64,000 nucleotides of DNA from JAPULR01 sp963665075 (GTDB lineage Bacteria > Chloroflexota > Dehalococcoidia > Lucifugimonadales > GCA-2712585), in assembly GCA_963665075.1 (NCBI GenBank), contig OY762063.1:1488001-1552000 (forward strand), read 5' to 3'. The position numbers and the translations under genes were made by a program. Below are positions 1-9,823 of this stretch, piece by piece; positions within the stretch are counted from its first letter, which is position 1, and each line of letters begins with the position of its first letter. The notes beneath the pieces were generated by a model. That model was not told the DNA's origin and did no database searches. It worked only from the letters and a program-made list of their open reading frames with translations.

Positions 1-1648
1 CCGTCCGGTTGAATACCAACGCTCCCGGCCTCGAATCCGCCCCGTCCACGCAGAAATACCCCACCCGCTCGAACTGGTACGGCGTCCCCGCCTGAGCATC
101 CGCCATCCCCGGCTCCAGCTTGCATCCCTCCAACGTCACCAACGAATCAGGGTTCAGATACTCCTTGAAATCCCCCTCCTCCGGCTTCTCCACCGAAAAC
201 AGGTGGTCGTACAGCCGCACGTTGGCGTCTACCGCGTGGGCCGCCGACACCCAATGAATCGTCCCCCGCACCCGCCGTCCGTCGGGCGCGTTGCCGCCCC
301 GCGTTTCGGGGTCATACCTGCACCGAACCTCCGTCACCTGCCCAGTCTCCGCGTCCTTCGTGAACCCCACGCACGTCACCAGGTAGCCGTACCGCAGCCG
401 CACCTCCCGCCCCGGCCCCAGCCGGTAGAACTTCCGCGGCGGGTCCTCCATGAAGTCCTCCCGCTCCACGTATAGGACTCGAGAAAACGGCACCTTCCGC
501 GTACCCATCGAAGCGTCCTCCGGGTTGTTGACGGCGGTCATCTCCTCAACCTGCCCCTCCGGGTAATTCTCGATGACCAACTTCAATGGATGCAGCACGC
601 CCATCACCCGCCGCGCCTTCCGGTTCAAATCCTCCCGCACGCAGTGCTCCAGCATCTGAATCTCCACCGTGTTGGGCCGTTTCGCAATCCCCAACCGCTC
701 GTTGAAGGCCCACAGCGCCTCCGGCGTGTACCCCCGACGTCGCATGGCCGAAAGCGTCGGCATCCGCGGGTCGTCCCACCCCGACACGTGCCCGTCCGAG
801 ACCAGCTCCCGCAGCTTCCGCTTGCTCATCACGGTGTGCGTCAGATTCAGACGCGCGAACTCAATCTGCTGCGGATGATGTATCCCCAGCTTCTCCACCA
901 ACCAGTCGTACAAAGGACGATGGTCTTCGAACTCCAGGCTGCACAGCGAGTGGGTGATGCCCTCGATGGAGTCCGACTGCCCGTGGGCAAAGTCATACGT
1001 GGGGTAGATGCGCCACTCGTCCCCCGTCCGCTGGTGGTGCAGATGCAGGATGCGATACAGCACGGGGTCGCGCAGGTTCAGATTCCCCGACGCCATGTCT
1101 ATTTTCGCCCGCAGCACCCGCGCGCCGTCTTCGAATTCCCCCGCCCTCATCCGACGGAACAGGTCCAGGTTTTCCTCCACGCTCCTGTCCCGATAAGGAC
1201 TCGGAATCCCCGGCTTGGTGAACGTCCCCCGATGCTCCCGAATCTCCTCCTGGGACAGGTCGCAAACGTAGGCGAGACCGGCCTTAATCAGATGCTCGCC
1301 GAAATCGTAAAGCTGCTCGAAGTAGTCCGACGCGTAGTAGAGGTGGTCGCCCCAATCGAGGCCCAGCCATCGCAGGTCCTCCTGGATGGCGCGGACGAAT
1401 TCCTCCTCCTCCTTGGCGGGATTCGTGTCGTCGAACCGCAGATGGCAGACGCCCTCATAATCCTTGGCGATGCCGAAGTTGATGAACGCCGCCTTCGTGT
1501 GCCCGACGTGCAGGTAGCCGTTCGGCTCCGGCGGAAACCGGGTGACCACCTTGCCCCTAAACCGCCCATTTTCGTTATGCGACTCGATAATCGCCCGAAT
1601 GAAGTCTGTGGAAGCCGCGCGATGGGGTTTGGTTTTCTGGGTGGTCAT
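1..1648 (-). CDS. glnS: Glutamine--tRNA ligase (3' end outside window)
   Basis: Charges tRNA-Gln with glutamine in the cytoplasm. The gene reads leftward and runs off the window; 549 residues are visible, close to the full family length. The class I signature HVGH is at residues 47-50 inside PEPNGYLHVGH, and the second ATP-binding loop, MSKRK, is at 274-278. The region after about residue 340 matches the GlnRS anticodon-binding barrels. The ATG at 1646-1648 is chosen because it leads straight into the conserved core. A GlnRS means that Gln-tRNA need not be made by a GatCAB amidotransferase, which bears on the amidases at 31.8 and 47.2 kb. Identification is secure. Confidence 0.95.
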   Translation of the reverse strand, partial: MTTQKTKPHRAASTDFIRAIIESHNENGRFRGKVVTRFPPEPNGYLHVGHTKAAFINFGIAKDYEGVCHLRFDDTNPAKEEEEFVRAIQEDLRWLGLDWGDHLYYASDYFEQLYDFGEHLIKAGLAYVCDLSQEEIREHRGTFTKPGIPSPYRDRSVEENLDLFRRMRAGEFEDGARVLRAKIDMASGNLNLRDPVLYRILHLHHQRTGDEWRIYPTYDFAHGQSDSIEGITHSLCSLEFEDHRPLYDWLVEKLGIHHPQQIEFARLNLTHTVMSKRKLRELVSDGHVSGWDDPRMPTLSAMRRRGYTPEALWAFNERLGIAKRPNTVEIQMLEHCVREDLNRKARRVMGVLHPLKLVIENYPEGQVEEMTAVNNPEDASMGTRKVPFSRVLYVEREDFMEDPPRKFYRLGPGREVRLRYGYLVTCVGFTKDAETGQVTEVRCRYDPETRGGNAPDGRRVRGTIHWVSAAHAVDANVRLYDHLFSVEKPEEGDFKEYLNPDSLVTLEGCKLEPGMADAQAGTPYQFERVGYFCVDGADSRPGALVFNRT

Positions 1649-1732
1649 ATACTAAACACTCTGCCTGAAAGTAGTGCAACAACCATACCCAAACCGCCCC
1701 CATTCCACAAGCAACCCGCCGCCAATCCATCC

Positions 1733-1763
1733 GCTCGACCCTTCGACGGGCTCGTGGTGAGCG
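1733..1763. repeat. Dispersed palindromic repeat (family B, inverted copy)
   Basis: A copy, in reverse orientation, of the element whose core reads CTGAGCCTGTCGAAGGGTCG elsewhere in the window (10.94, 18.87, 20.27 and 31.72 kb). It lies between glnS and tRNA-Ser. Confidence 0.7.
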
Positions 1764-1807
1764 GACGCACAGCCCCCCAAACCCCCATACGCTATAATAT
1801 AAGGAAC

Positions 1808-1896
1808 GGAGGGATGGCCGAGTGGACGAAGGCGCCGCTCTTGAAAAGCGGTATACGCTAGTCGTATCGTGGGTTCGAATCCCACTCCCTCCGCCA
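1808..1896 (+). tRNA. tRNA-Ser (anticodon TGA)
   Basis: A class II tRNA with long variable arm. Acceptor strand GGAGGGA pairs with TCCCTCC at 1886-1892. The anticodon loop CTTGAAA between CCGCT and AGCGG gives TGA, which reads UCA and other UCN serine codons. CCA is encoded at 1894-1896. A -10-like TATAAT lies about 10 bases upstream, so it has its own promoter. Confidence 0.95.
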
Positions 1897-1966
1897 CTAC
1901 ATGATGCATATTCGGCACCCGTCCTTTTCAACGCAAGAAACGCCTACCTAATGGACAGCCCGCATA

Positions 1967-2920
1967 CTACCATTTTGCGATCTTCGGCCCAACGTACACA
2001 ATGTAAAGTGGCTCGTCTGCCCGAATTGGCCACGAGAAGTGAATCCGTAACTGCCGTGTCTTCACTTTCCCGTGCCAAGGGCAGAATAGCCGCTCACCAG
2101 CCTTAGCGGGATGGGGGAAAGTGAATTCATGCCTAAACTTCACCTTCTCAGCATCGGTGGAATCCGAGAACCACGCATTCTGGCCTATAAAGTGCTTGCG
2201 ATACAATGAATGCCCTTCAGGAGTCCATCCCCCCTGATCGGTAACGCTATTGTTCAGATCATGCAAAACGCCGAGTCGAAGCAAAAGTCGTTCTGCAATA
2301 CCCTTGCCGAAGGGATGTCCACTTAGTGGATGAAAACTCTTGTTGGCAAATGCCAGAGACGGAAACCTTGCTCTGGCAACGTCTTCTAGTTCCTTCCAAG
2401 ATCTTAGCTGAACGGGAGCAGCTTTTAGGGCGGCCTCCACATCCATCGAGTGCCAATAATTGAGCACCTCAACTCTTCTGATATGCCCATTGCTATGCCA
2501 GTTGACGTTCAAAGGCGAGATTAGCCAAGAAGAAGGCATCAGGCTTACCAGGGCGCGTCCAATTCCATTCATAACGCAATAGGCGGCTTCACCCACTGCT
2601 GTGTCGGAAACAAATTCACCGTCGTATTCCAACAAATCGTCATCGCCGCTGTGCTGTCTAGAATCTTCCCAAAAAGGTCCCCGGCGAGTCAGCCACTGCA
2701 TTAATGCTCTTTGCGCATCGCGACTTAGTGATTGAACCGCCGCCGGCATCGTCAAATCGCGGGTAACTTGCGCGTATGCGACGTTGCGATGGCACTGTAA
2801 TTCTCTCCCGTACCGTCGCATCATTTGCCTAATGGACATAATTCGCCCGATTGCATCCCGAAATTCACCCAGACTCGAGAACTGTCCGTGGATGGAACGA
2901 TCGTTAAGGATTAACTCCAA
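1967..2920 (-). CDS. Unknown third protein of the DUF262/AAA cassette
   Basis: I do not recognise this family. It is about 317 residues, soluble, with no signal peptide or membrane segment. The C-terminal 50 residues look most constrained: a CPWHGK motif, then RIHFSWP, then YIVYVGPK. That order loosely recalls small toxin-like domains, but I cannot confirm this. The first in-frame start overlaps the ATPase gene by 53 bases. TTG at 2918-2920 is preferred: it lies one base past the ATPase stop, with GAGG six bases upstream. It is the last gene of a tightly packed three-gene transcription unit, which suggests it acts with the other two, perhaps as effector. Base composition is visibly lower in GC than in neighbouring housekeeping genes. 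Confidence 0.7.
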   Translation of the reverse strand: MELILNDRSIHGQFSSLGEFRDAIGRIMSIRQMMRRYGRELQCHRNVAYAQVTRDLTMPAAVQSLSRDAQRALMQWLTRRGPFWEDSRQHSGDDDLLEYDGEFVSDTAVGEAAYCVMNGIGRALVSLMPSSWLISPLNVNWHSNGHIRRVEVLNYWHSMDVEAALKAAPVQLRSWKELEDVARARFPSLAFANKSFHPLSGHPFGKGIAERLLLRLGVLHDLNNSVTDQGGWTPEGHSLYRKHFIGQNAWFSDSTDAEKVKFRHEFTFPHPAKAGERLFCPWHGKVKTRQLRIHFSWPIRADEPLYIVYVGPKIAKW

Positions 2921-2921
2921 T

Positions 2922-4061
2922 TCAATCCTCAGCCCAACCCGCGAAGTAGTTGGCGTCCTTATCGAACTGGTCAAAGAATCCTTCCGGCCAGTCGTCGATA
3001 TTACCCGTATCGTCCAGAGTGGGACTTAATACCTGAGGATGTTCATCCGAACCTGCCCTGAAGAAATGAATCGCGACTTGTTCTGACTCTATGCATCCAG
3101 TTTTTACTGCGCGACGAACGCCATTAAGCACATGATCGCTGTGGGTTTCAACGACTACTTGAATTCCCGCACGAGCCACATCTGCCAAGAATTGCCCCAT
3201 CAGAGCTTGACCCGCAGGATGCAAATGCACCTCCGGGTTCTCAATCAGTATCACATCGCCTTGTTGCGAAGATAGGGCCGCTACAACGATGGGTAGAATC
3301 TGGGTGAGGCCAAACCCCGTGTGAACTGGGTTGTGAAAATCGGTTGCATTAGACGTACGCAATCCCAATGTCACTGCATTAGCTTTGGGTGCCTGCTGTA
3401 GGTCTATCTCGCAGCCAGGAAACAAGCGGCTCATGCGCCTCTGCACCTGATGCAGCATTAGGTTAGGGACATCCGGTAACGCCAGTCCGTCAATCACAGG
3501 TTCATCCCAGCCCCAGTGCAGAACGCTCACCGCATGCTCTCCCCGGGGGCCAACAACTGATATAAGACGTGGATCTTCTAAAGGGTACGCCTCTTGAGGA
3601 GCAATCCTCTCCGCAGTAATGAATGTGAGATTCTGTAGCATTCGAGTAAACTGAGACGCCGCTTGAACCTCATCGGGAGGCAGTAAATAGTGTAATTCAC
3701 GGGGCTTCTTGAGGCTTCTGTTATTTACAGTGACACTATGGACTTCCATTGACATGTCACGTCGCAAACCGCCGAATACCCATCGATAGACATCCTCGTT
3801 GTGCTCCATAGCTATTTCAAAGCCTGCTCTGCCAGCCACATCCGACGCCGTACCCAACCGAACTCCCGCGCCATTGAGAACAAGATGCGTCGTCCACTCG
3901 TGTTCGCGCATCGTCTGGTGCAACAACACTATTGCCTGCAGAACCGTGGACTTGCCAGAAGCGTTAAATCCGGTGAGCAGAGTTAGCGGCCCGAGGGGGA
4001 GACGCAGAAGTTCGAAGCACTTGAAGGAGCGGATTTCCAGTAGGTCAATCACCGAACACAT
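2922..4061 (-). CDS. AAA family ATPase (RecF/OLD-like, DUF3696-type C-terminus)
   Basis: An ABC/SMC-type ATPase of 379 residues. Walker A is GFNASGKST at residues 31-39, right after a short N-terminal strand as in RecF and OLD proteins. The C-terminal half carries GFGLTQILPIV, a Walker B segment VILIENPEVHLHP, and the His-loop ETHSDHVLNGVRRAV. The ending matches the DUF3696 group of predicted ATPases. Such proteins act as sensors or motors in defence systems (established for OLD, Gabija and similar families); the role here is inference. The ATG at 4059-4061 overlaps the DUF262 stop by 17 bases and has AGGG just upstream, so the two are translationally coupled. Confidence 0.88.
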   Translation of the reverse strand: MCSVIDLLEIRSFKCFELLRLPLGPLTLLTGFNASGKSTVLQAIVLLHQTMREHEWTTHLVLNGAGVRLGTASDVAGRAGFEIAMEHNEDVYRWVFGGLRRDMSMEVHSVTVNNRSLKKPRELHYLLPPDEVQAASQFTRMLQNLTFITAERIAPQEAYPLEDPRLISVVGPRGEHAVSVLHWGWDEPVIDGLALPDVPNLMLHQVQRRMSRLFPGCEIDLQQAPKANAVTLGLRTSNATDFHNPVHTGFGLTQILPIVVAALSSQQGDVILIENPEVHLHPAGQALMGQFLADVARAGIQVVVETHSDHVLNGVRRAVKTGCIESEQVAIHFFRAGSDEHPQVLSPTLDDTGNIDDWPEGFFDQFDKDANYFAGWAED

Positions 4062-5130
4062 CCCTGAGCATGTCTGTAGTCATCTCAAAACGCTGCCTAA
4101 CTTGCTTTACGCCATTTGTACCATAAGTGATTGAGTAGACGAATTCATCATCTCCGAGCAGTCGATAGAATCCACTCTTCACCGCTTCGGAGTGTTCCTC
4201 GACCTGATGTCGCGCATATCGGGATAGACCCGTGGACATGACGTCCCAAAGCGACGCATTGATTACGTTGCGATTATCCTGATACGGTTCGTGCTTGCGA
4301 AAGGAATGTCTGTCAAACAGGAAATGGTTGTTGCTGAGCGAGGTTTCCAGTTGCTTGGACAGCGATGGCAGCAATTCAGGTTCGCCATTCATCTTCTTCA
4401 AGCAACTCGCAAGAAAATCATCCATATCTCTGTAGTCTTCAATTTCGAGTATCTGGAAGGCGCAGAATCGATTGATGAATTCTCGATCTCTCATTGTGGC
4501 AGCCCTCAGACTCCCGCCGGTTACTTCAAGAAAAGTATCCTTTTTCGCTTCCTCCCGCAGAAATCGAGTGGAATCACCCATATACAGGCAGTTGCGCATC
4601 TGCTGCCTGGTTAGCGGCACACCACTGTTGACTCGCTCGAAGATATCCAACCTGGTCTGGTCAGGCGCTTTTGCATCAATGACATACAGGGTAAGATTGC
4701 AGTCTCCGAAGCGATCTTGGAGCTTAGGGTCCAGGTCTTCAAATCGCTTGAGGTGCAGATCCTCGCGGTCAACCAGATTGAGTCTTAGTTCATTGTTTGC
4801 AAAGCGCTGAAATGTGGACAGTCGCTGCAAACCATCAACTACTATCCGTCGTCCTTGCTTATCTTCCGCAAGATAAAATACTGGGAGCGGAATTCGCATC
4901 AGGACGGACTCTATCAGCTTGCTCTGCTTGGCTTCGTCCCAGATGAAATCCCGCTGGAAATCCGGGTCCATGACGTAGCGACCTTGATTAATCCGACTGA
5001 GAACTTGCTCAATAGCCTGGCTCTCGTTTCGTATTAAAATTTCGTCAATTGGGTAGTCTCCCCAAGAAGAGTCCGTATCGTCCCCTAGTCCTTCGATTTC
5101 TTCCAATGATTTCTCTGTATGCGTTATCAT
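4045..5130 (-). CDS. DUF262 (ParB/GmrS-like) protein
   Basis: A protein of about 361 residues with the DUF262 N-terminal domain: PDFQRDFIW at residues 56-64 and the ParB-like signature DGLQRLSTF at 99-107. The family includes the GmrSD restriction enzymes that cut modified phage DNA, where this fold binds nucleotide. The C-terminal half is mostly helical and lacks an obvious HNH nuclease (GmrD-type) motif, so a nuclease would have to come from a partner. The start is ATG at 5128-5130, with GAGGA five bases upstream, rather than the upstream TTG. First gene of the cassette. In the 146-base gap upstream a TATTAT sequence could be its -10 box. Confidence 0.88.
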   Translation of the reverse strand: MITHTEKSLEEIEGLGDDTDSSWGDYPIDEILIRNESQAIEQVLSRINQGRYVMDPDFQRDFIWDEAKQSKLIESVLMRIPLPVFYLAEDKQGRRIVVDGLQRLSTFQRFANNELRLNLVDREDLHLKRFEDLDPKLQDRFGDCNLTLYVIDAKAPDQTRLDIFERVNSGVPLTRQQMRNCLYMGDSTRFLREEAKKDTFLEVTGGSLRAATMRDREFINRFCAFQILEIEDYRDMDDFLASCLKKMNGEPELLPSLSKQLETSLSNNHFLFDRHSFRKHEPYQDNRNVINASLWDVMSTGLSRYARHQVEEHSEAVKSGFYRLLGDDEFVYSITYGTNGVKQVRQRFEMTTDMLRDVFGD

Positions 5131-5294
5131 CTGTTCCTCAACGACCAATTTACGCCCAAAATAACCGCATTACATCATAATATTTGGTAGACACCGCTTT
5201 GGCAAGGGATAGAGATTAGGTAGCAGAGAAGGGCATAGCCCCCTCATTACTGAGCGCCGCCCAAGAATCCCGCTCTCATTCCCACAATTCCCTC

Positions 5295-5657
5295 CTACTC
5301 AGGCTTCGGGGGCGGTGGTTCGGTGAACTCCAGGCCCTGCTCCGCGGCCTCGTCCCGACGCCGCTCCCAGTCCCGCATCCAGGCTTCCCACATCTCCAGC
5401 TTCCCCTCCGCCTTCCCTTCGTTAAACCGCTTATTCAGGTACCTTTCAGCCAACAGCATAGCTCCCTCCACAATGACAAACGCGGCGGCTCCGCTTATGA
5501 CCACCGCCGCTTCCATGAAGATGACGACGTTAAGCGCCTCTCCCGCGCCGAACCGAAACGCCAGGACGAATCCCGGAATCGCCAGCACGAGGAATATCAG
5601 CAGAAACCATCCCTCGCTATGTTTCGGCAGCAACATCCTCCCCCGAATATACCACAT
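5295..5657 (-). CDS. Small two-helix membrane protein (ERY-NEG family)
   Basis: About 120 residues. Two hydrophobic helices (near residues 15-37 and 43-65) are followed by a charged cytoplasmic tail. The tail carries LAERYLNKRFNEGKAEG, then W..W...RR, and ends in FTEPPPP. The same tail occurs in the proteins at 52348-52701 and 52759-52905, so this is a family with at least three members in the window. I do not recognise a function. Of several possible ATGs, that at 5655-5657 has GGAGG at a good distance. Confidence 0.75.
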   Translation of the reverse strand: MWYIRGRMLLPKHSEGWFLLIFLVLAIPGFVLAFRFGAGEALNVVIFMEAAVVISGAAAFVIVEGAMLLAERYLNKRFNEGKAEGKLEMWEAWMRDWERRRDEAAEQGLEFTEPPPPKPE

Positions 5658-5688
5658 ACCCTCCCCCTCCATCATCCCGCCCCAACCC

Positions 5689-5718
5689 TTGACGAATCCC
5701 GTAATTCTTCGCTACAAT
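5689..5718 (+). promoter_or_regulatory. Predicted sigma70-type promoter for tRNA-Thr
   Basis: TTGACG at 5689-5694 and TACAAT at 5713-5718, spaced 18 bases, 56 bases before the tRNA. Confidence 0.6.
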
Positions 5719-5773
5719 ATAGACAATCGTGGCGGCTTGTCCGCTGCTTTTATGTGTTTGAGCAAGGATGCGG

Positions 5774-5846
5774 GCCCCAGTGGCGCAATGGCAGCGCAGC
5801 CGACTTGTAATCGGCAGGTTAGCGGGTTCGAATCCCCTCTGGGGCT
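5774..5846 (+). tRNA. tRNA-Thr (anticodon TGT)
   Basis: Acceptor GCCCCAG pairs with CTGGGGC at 5839-5845. The anticodon loop CTTGTAA between GCCGA and TCGGC gives TGT. T arm GTTCGAA is intact. CCA is not encoded. Confidence 0.95.
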
Positions 5847-5900
5847 ATGCCGACAAACACGCACAACTAACAAGAAGGGAAACGACATACCCCAAACCCG

Positions 5901-5929
5901 TTGGCCTTCATTCCCGCCTGTGTTAAAAT
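5901..5929 (+). promoter_or_regulatory. Predicted promoter for tRNA-Tyr/tRNA-Thr/tuf
   Basis: TTGGCC at 5901-5906 and TAAAAT at 5924-5929, spaced 17 bases and 20 bases before tRNA-Tyr. It would drive the tRNA pair and read on into tuf. Confidence 0.5.
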
Positions 5930-5949
5930 ATGCCCACCCTACAATTCCC

Positions 5950-6037
5950 GGAGGGGTGGGTGAGTGGTTTAAACCACCAGACTGTAAATCTGGCGCTCGA
6001 AAGGGCTTCGCAGGTTCGAATCCTGCCCCCTCCACCA
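5950..6037 (+). tRNA. tRNA-Tyr (anticodon GTA)
   Basis: A class II tRNA with long variable arm. Acceptor GGAGGGG pairs with CCCCTCC, the anticodon loop CTGTAAA between CCAGA and TCTGG gives GTA, and CCA is encoded at 6035-6037. Confidence 0.95.
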
Positions 6038-6075
6038 TCAATCAGCCTATAGCGACAAACCCAACCAAATCCACT

Positions 6076-6151
6076 GCCCACATAGCTCAGACGGTAGAGC
6101 ACGCCCTTGGTAAGGGCGAGGTCGACGGTTCAAGTCCGTCTGTGGGCTCCA
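6076..6151 (+). tRNA. tRNA-Thr (anticodon GGT)
   Basis: Acceptor GCCCACA pairs with TGTGGGC. The loop TTGGTAA between CGCCC and GGGCG gives GGT. CCA is encoded at 6149-6151. It ends 50 bases before tuf, the same tRNA-then-tuf order as tufB of E. coli. Confidence 0.95.
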
Positions 6152-6201
6152 GCAGACACCCCAACCCAAACCTAATCTTCAACACAACAGGAGGAACCTA
6201 G

Positions 6202-7407
<1,206 letters not shown>

Positions 7408-7410
7408 ACT

Positions 7411-7581
7411 ATGGCCAGAAGGCGCGGCGAAGCACGAATCCTCGTTACCTTGCAGTGCTCCGACTGCCGGGAGAGGAACTACCTGACCAGCAAGAACAGG
7501 CGCAACGACCCGCAGCGGCTTGAGCAGCGAAAGTACTGCTCCCGCTGCCGGCAGCACCGCGCCCATCGAGAGGTGCGTTAG
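7411..7581 (+). CDS. rpmG: 50S ribosomal protein L33
   Basis: A 56-residue ribosomal protein starting MARRRGEARILV. It keeps the two zinc-binding pairs, CSDC at about 16-19 and CSRC at about 43-46. It starts three bases after the tuf stop and ends directly against the secE ATG, so all three genes are co-transcribed. Confidence 0.93.
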   Translation: MARRRGEARILVTLQCSDCRERNYLTSKNRRNDPQRLEQRKYCSRCRQHRAHREVR

Positions 7582-7830
7582 ATGAGCACCCGCGGGCCGG
7601 GAACCGCCGCATTCAGACGTCCCAGCCAGGACCAGATGCGGCGCTTCCGCCCCATCGAGTTCATCAAGGAGGTCATCGCGGAACTGCGAAAGGCCGTCTG
7701 GCCCACCCGCGAGGAGACCATCCGCCTCACCTGGGTGGTCCTCGTCATCGGCGCCCTCGTCGGCTCCATCCTCGGCCTCTACGACTTCACCCTCTCCCGA
7801 ACCCTCACCCAGTACGTCATCCTCCCCTGA
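7582..7830 (+). CDS. secE: Protein translocase subunit SecE
   Basis: The small clamp subunit of the SecYEG channel. 82 residues: a basic N-terminus, the conserved amphipathic stretch FIKEVIAELRKAVWPTREET, then one membrane helix (VVLVIGALVGSILGLYDF). The start abuts the rpmG stop with no gap. The single-helix form is normal outside the proteobacteria. Confidence 0.95.
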   Translation: MSTRGPGTAAFRRPSQDQMRRFRPIEFIKEVIAELRKAVWPTREETIRLTWVVLVIGALVGSILGLYDFTLSRTLTQYVILP

Positions 7831-7849
7831 CCACTGATTCGCCACGAAA

Positions 7850-8416
7850 ATGGAAACTGCAACTGACATCCACCCCCACTCCGACTGGTACATCGTCCAC
7901 ACCTACTCCGGCCAGGAAGACCGGGTCAAGAAGAACCTGGACATCCGCGTCCAGAGCCTGGACATGCAGGACCGCATCTACCAGGTCGTCGTGCCTACCG
8001 AGGAAGAAATCGTCATCCGCGACGGCAAGCGCCGCAAGGAGCGACGCAAGGTCTTCCCCGGATACATCCTCATTCAGATGAAGATGGACGACGAAAGCTG
8101 GTACGCCGTGCGGAACACCCCCGGCGTCACGGGCTTCGTTTCAACCGAAGACGAACGGGACAAGCGCCAGAAGCCCATCCCGATGGAACCCGAAGAAGTC
8201 GCCTCCATCATGTCCCAGCTGGAAACCGGACGGCCCCGCGTCAGCGTCGGCCTGCAAGTCGGACAGACCGTCCGAATCATCGCCGGCCCCTTCGCCGACT
8301 TCATGGGCACCGTCGGCGAAGTGGACCCCGACCGCTCCCGCATCCGCGTCCTCGTCTCCTTCTTCGGCAGGGAAACCCCCGTAGAACTGGACTTCCTCCA
8401 GGTGGAGAAGCTCTAG
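7850..8416 (+). CDS. nusG: Transcription termination/antitermination protein NusG
   Basis: A transcription elongation factor that binds RNA polymerase. 188 residues. The NGN domain starts at WYIVHTYSGQEDRVKKNL and contains FPGYILIQM. The C-terminal KOW domain carries GQTVRIIAGPFADFMGTVGE. It follows secE, the usual order. The nearest SD-like sequence before ATG 7850 is weak. Confidence 0.97.
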   Translation: METATDIHPHSDWYIVHTYSGQEDRVKKNLDIRVQSLDMQDRIYQVVVPTEEEIVIRDGKRRKERRKVFPGYILIQMKMDDESWYAVRNTPGVTGFVSTEDERDKRQKPIPMEPEEVASIMSQLETGRPRVSVGLQVGQTVRIIAGPFADFMGTVGEVDPDRSRIRVLVSFFGRETPVELDFLQVEKL

Positions 8417-8511
8417 GAGTCGGCGCGCCAAGCAACCTCCCCTGTAAGAAAACCCTCAAATAATCAACGAAAAGTCTCGCAAAGAGATTTCATTGAGCAA
8501 GGTTAGAAAAA

Positions 8512-8937
8512 ATGGCAAAGAAAGTTAGAGCCGTCATCAAGCTGCAACTCGCCGCCGGCCAGGCCAGCCCGGCCCCGCCCGTCGGCCCCGCCCTTGGTCA
8601 GCACGGCGTCAACATCATGGCCTTCGTCAAGGAATACAACTCCCGCACCGCCAACCAGGGCGGCAACATCGTCCCCGTCCACATGACCGTCTTCGAAGAC
8701 CGCTCCTTCACCTTCGTCATCAAGACCCCCCCGGCCTCCGACATGCTCCGTCGCGCCGCCGGCATAGAAAAGGGCGCGTCGTTGGCCCAGGAGCGCGCAG
8801 GCGCCGTCAAGCGCAGCGCCCTGGAGGAAATCGCCAAGCAGAAGATGGCCGACCTGAACGCCAAAGACCTGGCCGGCGCGACCAAAATCATCGAAGGCAC
8901 CGCCCGCAGCATGGGCATCGAAATTAGCGAGGATTAG
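8512..8937 (+). CDS. rplK: 50S ribosomal protein L11
   Basis: A component of the ribosomal GTPase centre. 141 residues, standard length, with the N-terminal ASPAPPVGPALGQHGVNIM signature and the C-terminal rRNA-binding domain. A 95-base gap separates it from nusG, which leaves room for a promoter, but I see no strong one. rplA follows four bases later. Confidence 0.98.
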   Translation: MAKKVRAVIKLQLAAGQASPAPPVGPALGQHGVNIMAFVKEYNSRTANQGGNIVPVHMTVFEDRSFTFVIKTPPASDMLRRAAGIEKGASLAQERAGAVKRSALEEIAKQKMADLNAKDLAGATKIIEGTARSMGIEISED

Positions 8938-8940
8938 CCA

Positions 8941-9654
8941 GTGAAGAAGCAAGGCAAGCGTCTCCGAGACGCCATAGGCACCCTGGAAGCGGACAAGCTG
9001 TATCTGCTGGACGAAGCCGTCGAGACCCTTCAGCTGGTCTCCAGCGTCAACTTCGACGAAACTGTCGAACTGCATCTCCGCACCAGCGCCGACCCCCGCC
9101 ACGCCGACCAGCTCGTCCGCGGCGTGACCATGCTCCCCCACGGCCTCGGCAAGACCGTCAAGGTGCTCGTCTTCGCCGACGGGGAAGCCGCCACGATTGC
9201 GAAGGAGGCCGGGGCCGACTACATCGGCGACGACGAGGTCATCAAGAACATCCAGGGCGGTTGGGTGGACTTCGACGTGGGACTCGCCATCCCCGAAATG
9301 ATGAGCAAGATCGGCAGGCTCGGACGCGTCCTCGGCCCCCGCGGCCTCATGCCCAACCCCAGAACCGGCACGATGGTCCAGATGCGCGACCTGCCCCGCG
9401 CCATCGACGAAGCCAAGCAGGGCCGCGTCGAATATCGCATCGACCGCACCGCCATCATCCACGTCCCCGTCGGCAAGATCAGCTTCGACAAGGACAAGCT
9501 CTACGAGAACATCGCCACCATCGTCGACGCCGTCGTGAAGGCCAAGCCATCGACCATAAAGGGAGCCTTCATCAGGACGGCGTTCCTGACAAGCACGATG
9601 GGGCCCAGCCTTAAACTTGACGTGAACGCCCTCATGTCTGTTAAAGTAGAATAG
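8941..9654 (+). CDS. rplA: 50S ribosomal protein L1
   Basis: Binds 23S rRNA in the L1 stalk. 237 residues with a GTG start at 8941, three bases after the rplK stop. The signature GRLGRVLGPRGLMPNPRTGT is present. In many bacteria L1 also represses its own operon; no target site is recognised here. Confidence 0.98.
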   Translation: MKKQGKRLRDAIGTLEADKLYLLDEAVETLQLVSSVNFDETVELHLRTSADPRHADQLVRGVTMLPHGLGKTVKVLVFADGEAATIAKEAGADYIGDDEVIKNIQGGWVDFDVGLAIPEMMSKIGRLGRVLGPRGLMPNPRTGTMVQMRDLPRAIDEAKQGRVEYRIDRTAIIHVPVGKISFDKDKLYENIATIVDAVVKAKPSTIKGAFIRTAFLTSTMGPSLKLDVNALMSVKVE

Positions 9655-9823
9655 CGAAAAACGGAATAGCAACCGGCCGCTCAAGACAGCAGGTTCCCAA
9701 CAGGGATTAAACCGCCTGCCGAGGCGCCCAGGAAAAACCGGCTCCCCACCGGAGCCTTTCATTCCCGGCGCACGAGCGCTGGGAATTTTTACGTTAGCGC
9801 TGGGGAGGAACCCCGCAAAACCC
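9655..9823 (+). promoter_or_regulatory. rplJ-rplL leader with attenuator hairpin
   Basis: A 169-base untranslated leader before rplJ, at the place of the known L10 leader. It ends in a strong terminator: 9761-9771 pairs with 9776-9786 (11 bp, one G-U) around loop ACGA, followed by five T. A smaller hairpin, GGCTCC/GGAGCC, lies just before it at 9739-9755. The layout suggests L10(L12) feedback through attenuation, as established for L10 leaders. Confidence 0.75.
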
